DNA of 48,149 nt from an uncultured Synergistales bacterium (lineage in GTDB: Bacteria; Synergistota; Synergistia; Synergistales; Aminobacteriaceae). Numbering within the stretch: the first letter of the stretch is position 1; every line of letters begins with the position of its first letter. A program made the translations under genes and the position numbers. Positions 23,468 to 31,406 of the stretch are shown in pieces. The stretch spans positions 3,959-52,107 of the forward strand of contig CAJOES010000011.1 of the NCBI GenBank assembly GCA_905233455.1, written 5' to 3'. The notes below the pieces were generated by a model that saw only the letters and a list, made by a program, of their open reading frames with translations, searched no databases and had not been told where the DNA came from.

Positions 23468-23716
23468 GGTATAACCTCCGTTGTGATTTTTATCGTGTTG
23501 ATTGTGTCGTGAAAATGAATCTTTTGCGCAGTTTCCTTTATGGTCTCATAGAGTCTTATGGCGGGTGCAAAGTCCGGAAGTTATTGAAGCACGAAAAGTT
23601 ACGGCCAAGTCTTGGTTGTGTTTAGTTGTGTTTCGTTAATTCCGGTGAATTTCTCATGTCCTCCCGCCTCCTTTCTTTCTTGAAAAATATTATCACATAA
23701 GCCTGAACGTTTTTCG
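23468..23716 (-). other. Leader region upstream of the GLUG-type gene
   Basis: No long gene. On the minus strand there is an extended -10-like TGTGATAAT near 23692-23684 and then a strong AGGAGGCGGGAGGAC. An ATG at 23657 opens an 11-codon ORF (MRNSPELTKHN) that stops at 23622. Beyond it about 150 bases lead to the surface-protein start. It could be a regulatory leader or a remnant of an older gene. Confidence 0.4.
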
Positions 23717-23752
23717 CAAAAAAAATCCCCCTGCCATTACGACAGAGGGAGC
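23717..23752 (-). terminator. Terminator of the mgl operon
   Basis: On the minus strand: CCCTCTG...CAGGGGG followed by ATTTTTTTT, 14 bases after the mglC stop. Confidence 0.85.
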
Positions 23753-23765
23753 AAAAATCTGTATT

Positions 23766-24989
23766 CTACTTTCTGCGGTACTTCGTCAAGTCTATCGCAA
23801 CTGCCACAGCGATAATCACGCCCTTGATGACCTGCTGCCACATAGGAGACACGTTGATGAACTGCAAGCCGTACTGAATGATCGTGAATATCAGAACGCC
23901 CATGATTATCCCGCCGACTTTGCCTATGCCGCCGTTCAGTGATACGCCTCCTACAACACAAGCCGCAATAGCGTCAAGCTCATAGCCGTTGCCGTAGTTG
24001 TTCGTAGCTCCTGCAGTCCTTGCAGCCTCAAGCACGCCCGCAATACCGTACAGGCATGAAGCCAGAATGAATATCCCCATGATGTTGCGGAAAACGTTGA
24101 TTCCTGCAACCACTGCCGCCTCACGGTTGCCGCCGATCGCGTAAACGTTCTTGCCGAATACCGTCTTGTTCAGTATGAACCAGATGATTACGCATATCAC
24201 TGCCGCTATTGGTATCAGTATAGATATTCCAGGAAAGCCCTTGTATATACCGCTCAAGAGCCTCATCTGCCCTAACTGCGAGAAGTCTGAACGGATTCCT
24301 CCGATAGGCTGTGAGTTGTTCGGGGGCATGTCGAAATACAGCGAGCATACGCCGTAGATTATGACCTGAACTGCCAGTGTCGCGATGAACGGGTGCATAT
24401 CGTACTTCGCCACCAAAAAGCCGTTCAGCGCACCGAAAATCATGCACGCAGCGACTGCCGCAATTATAGGCAGCCATACTGCAACCTGCGGGAGGTCAGG
24501 GAAGAACCTGTTCGCATATGTCGCCGTCTGCATCATTGAGGCCGATATTACCGCCGCAAGTCCTACCATACGACCCGCGCTGAGGTCTGTACCGGCAATG
24601 AGAAGCGTAAAGCATATGCCCAGTGCCATAATCAGTTTCGTTGATGACTGCGTGAGAATGTCCAGTGCAACACGTATCTGCATGAACCTGGGCTGAAGTA
24701 TGCAGATTACGACAACAAGAACTAACATTGCGAGAAGTATTGCGTTGTTGGTGAGAAATTCTGTAAATGAACGCCCGGCTAATGCTGCTTCCTCTTCTGT
24801 CTTGGCCTTAGCCGTGAATCCCTTTAACGCAAGGCACGCACCGATAATGATCAGGAATACGGGCAGGTCATATATTTTGCGGTTCAGGCCGAGAGGAGCT
24901 TTCGCAAAGTAAAGTATTATTCCGAGCGCGAAAATTACTATTCCGCATGTCGTAAAAAGTTTCTTGGAACGCGATGTGTTTTCTGCCAT
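23766..24989 (-). CDS. mglC: Galactose/methyl-galactoside ABC transporter permease
   Basis: A 407-aa membrane subunit of the Mgl/Rbs type. It is longer than the usual 330-340 aa because of an N-terminal extension with two extra hydrophobic segments (GIVIFALGIILYFAKAPL and LPVFLIIIGACLAL). Family motifs include LLIAGTDLSAGRMVGLAA, TLAVQVIIYGV, KTVFGKNVYAIGGNREAAVVAGINV and YELDAIAACVVGGVSLNGGIGKVGG. It forms the channel for MglA-driven sugar import. It is the last gene of the mgl operon, 28 bases after mglA. Confidence 0.92.
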   Translation of the reverse strand: MAENTSRSKKLFTTCGIVIFALGIILYFAKAPLGLNRKIYDLPVFLIIIGACLALKGFTAKAKTEEEAALAGRSFTEFLTNNAILLAMLVLVVVICILQPRFMQIRVALDILTQSSTKLIMALGICFTLLIAGTDLSAGRMVGLAAVISASMMQTATYANRFFPDLPQVAVWLPIIAAVAACMIFGALNGFLVAKYDMHPFIATLAVQVIIYGVCSLYFDMPPNNSQPIGGIRSDFSQLGQMRLLSGIYKGFPGISILIPIAAVICVIIWFILNKTVFGKNVYAIGGNREAAVVAGINVFRNIMGIFILASCLYGIAGVLEAARTAGATNNYGNGYELDAIAACVVGGVSLNGGIGKVGGIIMGVLIFTIIQYGLQFINVSPMWQQVIKGVIIAVAVAIDLTKYRRK

Positions 24990-25017
24990 GATAAATATTT
25001 TCTCCTTACTCTAAAAT

Positions 25018-26550
25018 TTATGCAGCAGTCTTCTTGTGTGAAGCGAACTGTGTTGCAAGTGCCATAATCTTTTCCTGGCTGTATTCTCCCTTGTTCAGGA
25101 AGCCCGTAACCCTTCCTTCGCACATGACCATGATACGGTCTGACATTCCCATTAGCTCCGGCATTTCCGACGAAATCATAATTATTGATCTCCCCAGCTT
25201 TATCTGGCCAAGCATAATGTTGTATATCTCGTACTTTGCACCGACATCAATTCCCCTTGTAGGCTCATCAAGAATCAGTATATCCGAGTTCGTCAGAAGC
25301 CACCGTGCAATCAGAACCTTTTGCTGGTTTCCTCCTGAAAGATTCTGAATCAGCGTGTTCAGTGATGGTGTCTTTACGTTCAGTTCCTTGCATGAAGCGT
25401 CCGCATCTACTGCGCGTTTGCGGTCATTCAGCACGCCCATAGTCGCATAATGCCTCTGGTTTGCTATTACCGTGTTCTCCAGTATGGGCAGTATTCCGAA
25501 TATTCCTGTTGCGCGCCTCTCTTCCGTGAGGAGTGCAAGCCCCTGCGATTTTGCGTATCCCGGAGATTTTGCCGTGTACCTTGCGCCGTTGAGGAGTATC
25601 TCGCCCGACGCAATGCCCCTGAGCCCGAACAGTGCCTCGACAAATTCCGTTCTCTGTGCACCGACAAGGCCGCCGATCCCGAGTATCTCTTGTTTGTGCA
25701 GCTCAAAGCTAACGTCCTGAAATGATTTCGGGAGCGGTGATGATACATGCTCAACCTTCAGGACAACTTCACTGCTTGGCTTTCCTTCACGTGCAGGGAA
25801 CTGATTCGTCATCTCGCGTCCTACCATCTGCTTTATGATGAAATCTATCGTGAGTTTCTCGCCCTTCTCGTCAGAAACCGGCCAAGTGCCGACATAAGTG
25901 CCGTCGCGCATAACCGTAATTTCATCTGAGATTTCAAGAATTTCTTTCATCTTGTGCGATATATATACGAATGCAACTCCCTGAGCACGAAGACGGTTGA
26001 TTATTTTGAACAGGTGCTCGACTTCACGGTCAGAAAGCGATGATGTAGGCTCATCAAGGATTATGATTTTTGCCTTCATGTCAACTGCGCGGGCAATCTC
26101 CATCATCTGAAGGATTGCGGCGGACTGCTCGCCGGCCAAAGCTAACGGGTCAACGTCAAGCTCAAGATCCGCAAAAAGTGCCTTCGTCTTGTCGTACATA
26201 GCCTTATGGTCAACAACGCCGAAATGTCCCGGGAATCTTCCTATGTATACATTCTCCATGACAGAACGGAATCTGATCGGGTGAAGCTCCTGATGCACCA
26301 TAGCTATCCCGTTATCCATTGCCTGACGCGCTGAATGTATGTATGCCTTCTTGCCTTCAAGGTAGATTTCTCCTCCGTCAGGCTCGTATATCCCGAAAAG
26401 GCATTTCATCAGCGTGGACTTCCCTGCGCCGTTCTCGCCCATAAGAGCATGAACTGTCCCTTTGCGGACGTTAAGCTGTACGTTGTCGAGTGCCTTTACG
26501 CCGGGAAATGTTTTCGTTATGTTCTTCATTTCAAGCAGGTATTCACTCAC
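25018..26550 (-). CDS. mglA: Sugar ABC transporter ATP-binding protein (two ATPase domains)
   Basis: A 510-aa protein with two fused ABC domains. Domain 1 has Walker A GENGAGKST, a degenerate signature (LAGEQSAAILQ) and Walker B IIILDEPTSSL. Domain 2 has a degenerate Walker A region (GGLVGAQRTE), the element LLTEERRATGIFG, the signature LSGGNQQKVLIARW and Walker B ILILDEPTRGID. This asymmetry is usual for MglA/RbsA. The start is GTG at 26550, overlapping the mglB2 stop as GTGA. Confidence 0.94.
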   Translation of the reverse strand: MSEYLLEMKNITKTFPGVKALDNVQLNVRKGTVHALMGENGAGKSTLMKCLFGIYEPDGGEIYLEGKKAYIHSARQAMDNGIAMVHQELHPIRFRSVMENVYIGRFPGHFGVVDHKAMYDKTKALFADLELDVDPLALAGEQSAAILQMMEIARAVDMKAKIIILDEPTSSLSDREVEHLFKIINRLRAQGVAFVYISHKMKEILEISDEITVMRDGTYVGTWPVSDEKGEKLTIDFIIKQMVGREMTNQFPAREGKPSSEVVLKVEHVSSPLPKSFQDVSFELHKQEILGIGGLVGAQRTEFVEALFGLRGIASGEILLNGARYTAKSPGYAKSQGLALLTEERRATGIFGILPILENTVIANQRHYATMGVLNDRKRAVDADASCKELNVKTPSLNTLIQNLSGGNQQKVLIARWLLTNSDILILDEPTRGIDVGAKYEIYNIMLGQIKLGRSIIMISSEMPELMGMSDRIMVMCEGRVTGFLNKGEYSQEKIMALATQFASHKKTAA

Positions 26551-27539
26551 TGTCTATCACCTCTTGTTATCTTCTGGTACGGTATCCATATATATTTGCC
26601 GTCCGTAATCTTATAGCCGATGGAGTTCGCATCACGCCCCGAAGCAAGAGCAACAGCCAGCCTTACCGACGAGATTCCCTGATTGTCCGCATCATTCAGG
26701 ACAGTTCCGAGAAGTTCGCCGTTCCTCATTGCCTCAAGTGCAGAAGCGTTTGCGTCAACACCTACAACAGGAATGTACATTGACGCATCACCCTTGTTGT
26801 AGTCGTTCGCCTTCAGTGCCTCGATCGCGCCTAAAGCCATTTCATCATTATTCGCTATAACTGCTTCAATGTTCTCCGGGCCTATAGCCATAAGAAACGC
26901 ATTCATTATCTGCATTGCCTGCAGCTTATCCCAGTTGGCTATGGCATTTGCCACTTCAGCAGGCTCAATCCCCGCATCACGCACAGCCTGAACAGCATAA
27001 CGCGAGCGCAGAATCATATCCTGATGCCCGTTCTGCCCGCGCAACAACACGAACTGTAATTTGCCGTCATTATTTTTGTCCGATTCCTTGTGCGCCTTGA
27101 AGTAATCTGCAACAAGCTCGCCGGAAAATGTACCGGATTCTTCAGCCTTTGCACCGACATAATATGCCTTGTCGTATGTCGCAAGCATTTCTGCTGTAGG
27201 TTCTCTGTTGATGAATACTACCGGGATATTTGCCGCTTTGGCCTTGTCGATTATTGCCTGTGATGACATTCTGTCTACGGGATTCACTATCAGAACATTC
27301 ACACCGGCAGAAATGAATCCGTCAATCTGTTCATTCTGTGTCGTCTGGTCGTCCTGCCCGTCAGCGAACTCTATCACTGCTCCCAGTTTGCCGGACTCAT
27401 CAGCCATTGCATTGCGGAAACGAAGCATGAAGGCATCATTGAACCTGTATATACATGCGCCTATCTTGATTTCTTCAGCACCCGCGCAACAGCATAATGC
27501 AAGCACGAACACTAAAGCTAACATAAAACTTTTACGCAA
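26547..27539 (-). CDS. mglB: Galactose-binding protein paralogue 2 (periplasmic)
   Basis: A 330-aa solute-binding protein. It has a signal peptide (MRKSFMLALVFVLALCCCAGA), IKIGACIYRFNDAFMLRFRNAM at the N-lobe, INREPTAE, and the family's Ca2+ loop as KNNDGKLQFVLLRGQNGH. NNDEMALGAIEALKA and PVVGVDANASALEAM follow. It is highly similar to the next gene upstream. The signal peptide has three adjacent cysteines followed by Ala (LCCCAGA), so a lipoprotein form is possible. It overlaps mglA by four bases. The probable ligand is galactose, glucose or a methyl-galactoside. Confidence 0.9.
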   Translation of the reverse strand: MRKSFMLALVFVLALCCCAGAEEIKIGACIYRFNDAFMLRFRNAMADESGKLGAVIEFADGQDDQTTQNEQIDGFISAGVNVLIVNPVDRMSSQAIIDKAKAANIPVVFINREPTAEMLATYDKAYYVGAKAEESGTFSGELVADYFKAHKESDKNNDGKLQFVLLRGQNGHQDMILRSRYAVQAVRDAGIEPAEVANAIANWDKLQAMQIMNAFLMAIGPENIEAVIANNDEMALGAIEALKANDYNKGDASMYIPVVGVDANASALEAMRNGELLGTVLNDADNQGISSVRLAVALASGRDANSIGYKITDGKYIWIPYQKITRGDRQ

Positions 27540-27566
27540 GAAATTTCACCTCTCAATATAAGAAGA

Positions 27567-27598
27567 AGCCCCCGGCCTGAAAGCCTCAAACCGGGGGA
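27567..27598 (-). terminator. Intercistronic hairpin between the two mglB paralogues
   Basis: CCCCCGG...CCGGGGG (27569-27575 with 27591-27597) is a strong GC stem followed on the minus strand by CTTCTTCTT instead of a clean U-run. It is probably a partial terminator or an mRNA-stabilising 3' end that lets the first binding protein be made in excess. Confidence 0.55.
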
Positions 27599-27612
27599 AT
27601 GATTACAGTATT

Positions 27613-28620
27613 CTATTTCATGAATTCCTTGTAGTTCTCTGCGGTAACGGGTCTGTAGGGAATCCAGACATATTTTCCGTCAGTGATCACATAGTGGATT
27701 GACTCTTCAGTAACGGGCTTGCCTTCAGAAGCTACTGCCGCAATACGTACAGCCGCATAGCCCTGGTTGTCCGCGTCATTGAGGACTGTTCCGAGCATCT
27801 CACCCTTGCTCATTGCCTCAAGTGCCGGTGCAGTAGCGTCAACTCCTACGACAGGAATATATTTTGCGGGATCGCCGAGATTGTAGCCTTCAGCCTTCAG
27901 TGCTTCGATTGCGCCGAGTGCCATATCGTCATTATTGGCGAGTACTGCCTCGATGTTGTCGATACCTACAGCGGAGATGAAGCCTTTCATTTTGTCGGTA
28001 GCCTGAACTTTGTCCCAGTTTGCCGTGTCGCTTCCGAGTTCAACGATCTCAAAGCCGCCGAGTCTCATAGCCTGTGTTGAGTATTCAGTCCTGAGAACTG
28101 CGTCCTGATGCCCCTGCTCGCCGCGAATCATGATGTACTGAATCTTGCCGTCTCCGTTCCTGTCAGCTTTAGGGTTCTTCTTGAAGTAGTCTACGATGAT
28201 CTGTCCTGACTGTGTGCCGGACTCCTCTGCCTTTGCACCGACGTACCAGATCTTATCGTATGCCTGCATGACTTCCGCATAAGGCTCACGGTTGATGAAT
28301 ACTATCGGGAGATCTTCAGCCTTTGCCTTGTTCATGATGGGTTCTGCTGCTGTACGGTCAACGGGGTTGATGATGAGTGCCTTAACGCCTTTGGAGATAT
28401 GCGTGTCAACCTGGTCATTCTGGAGAGGCTGACGGTTCTGGCTGTCAACTACGTCAAGATCCTGATCTGTCTTTTCGGCCTCAGCGATCATTGCACGACG
28501 TACATTCGTCATGAACGTATCATCATACTTGTAGATGCACGCTCCGATAGGGTCATCAGATGCCGCAAATGCCGGTACTGCAAGAACTGCAACTAAAAGA
28601 ACTGCTAAATACTTCTTCAT
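27613..28620 (-). CDS. mglB: Galactose-binding protein paralogue 1 (periplasmic)
   Basis: A 335-aa binding protein with a signal peptide (MKKYLAVLLVAVLAVPAFA), then DPIGACIYKYDDTFMTNVRRAM, the sugar-contact region INREPYAEV, the Ca2+ loop DRNGDGKIQYIMIRGEQGH (the D-x-N-x-D pattern of E. coli MglB), NNDDMALGAIEALKAEG and GVDATAPALEAM. It is the first mgl gene. Only 31 bases separate it from the CAP-domain gene upstream, with no terminator seen, so transcription may enter from there or from a promoter inside that gene. AGGAGG precedes the ATG. Confidence 0.93.
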   Translation of the reverse strand: MKKYLAVLLVAVLAVPAFAASDDPIGACIYKYDDTFMTNVRRAMIAEAEKTDQDLDVVDSQNRQPLQNDQVDTHISKGVKALIINPVDRTAAEPIMNKAKAEDLPIVFINREPYAEVMQAYDKIWYVGAKAEESGTQSGQIIVDYFKKNPKADRNGDGKIQYIMIRGEQGHQDAVLRTEYSTQAMRLGGFEIVELGSDTANWDKVQATDKMKGFISAVGIDNIEAVLANNDDMALGAIEALKAEGYNLGDPAKYIPVVGVDATAPALEAMSKGEMLGTVLNDADNQGYAAVRIAAVASEGKPVTEESIHYVITDGKYVWIPYRPVTAENYKEFMK

Positions 28621-28651
28621 GGTAAAACTAAACCTCCTGAAATTAAAGTAT

Positions 28652-29839
28652 CTATTTTCCTCCGCCCCAATATCTGCTGTTATTGGACGGTGGTTCCCCT
28701 GTATTCTGATCGCTCCAGCCGGTATTGCCCCAGCGGGTGCTGCTGTTATTGCCGGTATTCTTTTTCGTGCTTGTGTTTTGCTTTCTCGTGCTGTTATTCT
28801 TTTTCGTCTGCTTGGGCTGGGTTCTGTTCGCTGCTGCTGCCGGTGTAACGGAAGATGCGTTAGTCCTGCCAGCCGTGAACGTTACGCTGTAGGAAATGTT
28901 CCCGCTTCCGCCGTTCTTGCGCGTAAGTCCCGACACTTCAACGGTGAAAGAATCTCCGGCCTGATAGTCTATGTTGTCCGGACGGAATATTATGCACTGA
29001 TCATATGCTACAGAATTATCCGCAATGCTGAAGTATCCGTTATTGCCTGACCTGCCGAAGTTCCATGTTTTTCCGTCGCGCTTTCTGGTGAGCCTTACAC
29101 TGACGCTGTTGAACTGGCTGAACACGTCGCTGTTGGGAGTTACGGACCATGCAGTTGACTTGTTGAAGTACTCGACAGGCGTTGAGCTTGCTGGCCAAGT
29201 GATATATTCCCTGCTTATAGGCCATTTCTTCCAGTTGAGATATTGCTGGTACTCCTGCTGACTGAGCACACGTGATGAACTGCCGGGAAACTCCTCAATG
29301 ACGTACGTAACCGCATATCCCCTTCTGGTGCTGATACCGAAGCCGACTTTCTTCATGCGGGGATTCATGAGCCACCTGCGATGGCCTACACGCGAAATAT
29401 TCGAGCTGTCTGAATCATCCATGCACTGAATGACGCTCTGAACCGGAGACATGTTGCCGGACATTACGCCGTTGATGAACTTCTGACCCATCGACAGGTT
29501 TCCGTGTGATGCTGCATCATATGCCACCTTATAGAATGACTCGCTCATATCACGCGGCTTTGCGGGAGTATGTGATAGTCCGTTCAAGGCATCAAGCAGA
29601 ACTGCCCCGTGCTGTGCCCTGTTGTTGTAGTCGTCATTGAGCACAACCGAAGGAACACCAATCAGACTGCGTATGTAGTTCAGCTCGTTCAATGCCTCAT
29701 TGAGGACTTCACGCCTGACTGTCCCGGCACTGTACGGAGCGAATGTCGGTGCTGTGATATATACGCTGTCCGAAGCATAAGAAGATGACGATAGTAATAT
29801 AAATAGAAAGAGAACTGCTGCAAATTTCTTCAGCCTCAT
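28652..29839 (-). CDS. CAP/SCP-domain extracellular protein
   Basis: A 395-aa exported protein. After the signal peptide (FAAVLFLFILLSSSSYA) comes a CAP domain with ALNELNYIRSLIGVPSV, QHGAVLLDALNGLSHTP and VGHRRWLMNPRMKKVGFG. A beta-rich region with FTVEVSGLTRKNG follows, then a low-complexity Asn/Thr/Lys/Gly tail (TRKQNTSTKKNTGNNSSTR). There is no CTERM tail, so it is likely secreted or loosely wall-bound. Bacterial CAP proteins are poorly characterised. A GATAAAAT box at about 29870-29863 (minus strand) could be its -10. Confidence 0.82.
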   Translation of the reverse strand: MRLKKFAAVLFLFILLSSSSYASDSVYITAPTFAPYSAGTVRREVLNEALNELNYIRSLIGVPSVVLNDDYNNRAQHGAVLLDALNGLSHTPAKPRDMSESFYKVAYDAASHGNLSMGQKFINGVMSGNMSPVQSVIQCMDDSDSSNISRVGHRRWLMNPRMKKVGFGISTRRGYAVTYVIEEFPGSSSRVLSQQEYQQYLNWKKWPISREYITWPASSTPVEYFNKSTAWSVTPNSDVFSQFNSVSVRLTRKRDGKTWNFGRSGNNGYFSIADNSVAYDQCIIFRPDNIDYQAGDSFTVEVSGLTRKNGGSGNISYSVTFTAGRTNASSVTPAAAANRTQPKQTKKNNSTRKQNTSTKKNTGNNSSTRWGNTGWSDQNTGEPPSNNSRYWGGGK

Positions 29840-29870
29840 TAATGATCAAATCTCCTGAAATAAATTTTAT

Positions 29871-29970
29871 CTGTCTTGAAGTTGGGATAATTATAATGAA
29901 TTGAAGGGAAAAAAAATTGCGTAAGTTATTCGAATTTATGTTTGCATTGAGGATTTTGTCTGCATATATC
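29871..29970. repeat. Direct repeat, copy 1 (duplicated promoter region)
   Basis: About 100 bp matched by copy 2 at an offset of 149 bp. The first 30 bases (TCTTGAAGTTGGGATAATTA...) are identical and the rest is diverged. This copy has TTGCAT-17-TATATC, a weakened version of the promoter in copy 2. Confidence 0.85.
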
Positions 29971-30019
29971 CAAGCCGTAAGAACTGCAGGTGCATTCAAT
30001 CTCAATTAAGCAAATTAGT

Positions 30020-30119
30020 CTATCTTGAAGTTGGGATAATTATAATGAATTGGCGGGAAAAAATTTGCGTAACTCTTTCGATTTTATATTTTGCATTGAG
30101 AGATTTTACGGGCTATAAT
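30020..30119. repeat. Direct repeat, copy 2 (active-looking promoter region)
   Basis: Second copy of the repeat. It ends in TTGCAT-17-TATAAT. The two copies with their spacer account for the 323-bp gap between the divergent genes at 29839 and 30163. Confidence 0.85.
30091..30119 (+). promoter_or_regulatory. Promoter of the zinc-ribbon/tail-anchored protein pair
   Basis: TTGCAT, 17 bases, TATAAT. The predicted transcription start near 30126 lies after the ATG at 30118 listed in the ORF track, so that start cannot be used from this promoter. Confidence 0.7.
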
Positions 30120-30162
30120 GCCAAAAACTATTCTATACAAAATTCACGGAGGACAAAAAATT

Positions 30163-30324
30163 ATGGCTAAATTCAAATGTCTTGAATGCAAAAAAGAATT
30201 CGAGATAGATTCTTCATCGCCGTCGAGACGCTGTCCGGAATGTATGAGCCGTTACCTTGAGCTTGTGTCCGGAGAGATTCCTCGCGGTAAGTCATGGAGT
30301 GCCAAAAGCTATTCAGCAAGGTAA
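30163..30324 (+). CDS. Small zinc-ribbon protein
   Basis: A 53-aa protein: KFKCLECKKEFEIDSSSPSRRCPECMSRYLELVSGE. It has two CxxC pairs 17 residues apart, resembling FmdB-type or rubredoxin-like zinc ribbons. The start at 30163 is set by GGAGG at 30148-30152; the track's longer start lies on the promoter. It is followed after 9 bases by a larger gene on the same strand, so the two are probably co-expressed. Function unknown. Confidence 0.8.
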   Translation: MAKFKCLECKKEFEIDSSSPSRRCPECMSRYLELVSGEIPRGKSWSAKSYSAR

Positions 30325-30333
30325 GGATGAATC

Positions 30334-31362
30334 ATGCCGGAAGATAATTTGACGCAGGAACTTGAAGCCGCCGCCGAGAAGAGCAGGAGAGACGCTGAAA
30401 GCATACCTGACTACATAAAGAATGCACCGGACTTTCTGGCCTTGAAGTCTGTATTCACTCCCAGCCGGGGAGATATGGGCGGAGGTTTCTGCGTGGTATT
30501 CGAGAAAGGGACAGGCAAAACGGTATTCCAGATATTCTGGCTCGCAAAGCCCTACAACAAGGGCACGATGATTGAACCGACTCAGACATGGCGCAAGTTC
30601 GTGAAGTCTTTGCCGCAGATGGGGCCGCTAGACAAGGAATGGGGCGAGAAACTGCAGGAACAGCTCAAGAGCATTTTCACGGTTGATGAGAAGCTGAAGC
30701 TCTTAGAGAACTACACAAAGGCCAAGATACGGCAATTAGAGAGCATAATACGCAGGGCATTCGAGAATACCTCTCAATGCGTGTTCAGTGCCGTAACCGA
30801 TGCAGAACCGGTAATGCGCAGGGAGCTTGAACGCGCAAAGATAATCAAGCCTCTTCCGCCGACACCTGAAGAGTTAGCCCGACAAAAGCAGGAGATTGAA
30901 GACCGCAAAAAAGAAGAAGAGGAAGAGAGGGAGAAGCAGGAAGCCCAGAAAGATGCAAACTTTGAGGGAACGATTATAATCTGCCAGCCTTTAGTGGATC
31001 CTATCAGGGGGAAGGCATCATCAGAGATTGCTCCGGGAGATATTATCGGCGTAAAGCTTGACGGCGAGGGAACAAGCGCACTGGTCAAAAAATATCTTGA
31101 GGAGAACAACATAGATCCTTTGTTCCCTGTCGTAGAGATAAAAGAAACTGCTGGTAAAAAGTTCCTTTACGTGAAGATAAGCGATGACATAAGGGGGGCT
31201 GTAGGAATAACAAAAGATCTGAAGATACGCACTAAAGAAGATTTAAAGGCAGTACAGCCAGAAAATAACGGAGTATCGTTTATCGGGGATATGTTTTTCT
31301 TCAGCCTTTTAGCTGTGGCAGTAGTAGCACTGCTTTTCGTTATAAGGTATTTCTTCCTTTAG
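30334..31362 (+). CDS. Hypothetical tail-anchored protein with coiled coil
   Basis: 342 aa, not recognised. There is no signal peptide. Residues about 1-190 are mixed alpha/beta. A strongly charged coiled-coil stretch follows (EELARQKQEIEDRKKEEEEEREKQEAQ, about 182-210), then a compact domain (FEGTIIICQPLVDPIRGKASSEIAPGDIIGVKL...FLYVKISDDIRGAVGI). A single C-terminal membrane helix (MFFFSLLAVAVVALLFVIRYFFL) ends the chain. This is the layout of a cytoplasmic protein anchored by its tail. Its partner is probably the preceding zinc-ribbon protein. Confidence 0.75.
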   Translation: MPEDNLTQELEAAAEKSRRDAESIPDYIKNAPDFLALKSVFTPSRGDMGGGFCVVFEKGTGKTVFQIFWLAKPYNKGTMIEPTQTWRKFVKSLPQMGPLDKEWGEKLQEQLKSIFTVDEKLKLLENYTKAKIRQLESIIRRAFENTSQCVFSAVTDAEPVMRRELERAKIIKPLPPTPEELARQKQEIEDRKKEEEEEREKQEAQKDANFEGTIIICQPLVDPIRGKASSEIAPGDIIGVKLDGEGTSALVKKYLEENNIDPLFPVVEIKETAGKKFLYVKISDDIRGAVGITKDLKIRTKEDLKAVQPENNGVSFIGDMFFFSLLAVAVVALLFVIRYFFL

Positions 31363-31365
31363 CAA

Positions 31366-31402
31366 AAAACAAAAACCCTCCTGCAGCAAATACAGGAGGG
31401 AA
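31366..31402 (-). terminator. Terminator of the DUF2142 gene (probably also used by the plus-strand gene)
   Basis: CCCTCCTG...CAGGAGGG stem (31376-31383 with 31393-31400). The minus side is followed by TTTTTGTTTTTT. It lies between convergent genes. Confidence 0.85.
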
Positions 31403-31406
31403 ATTT

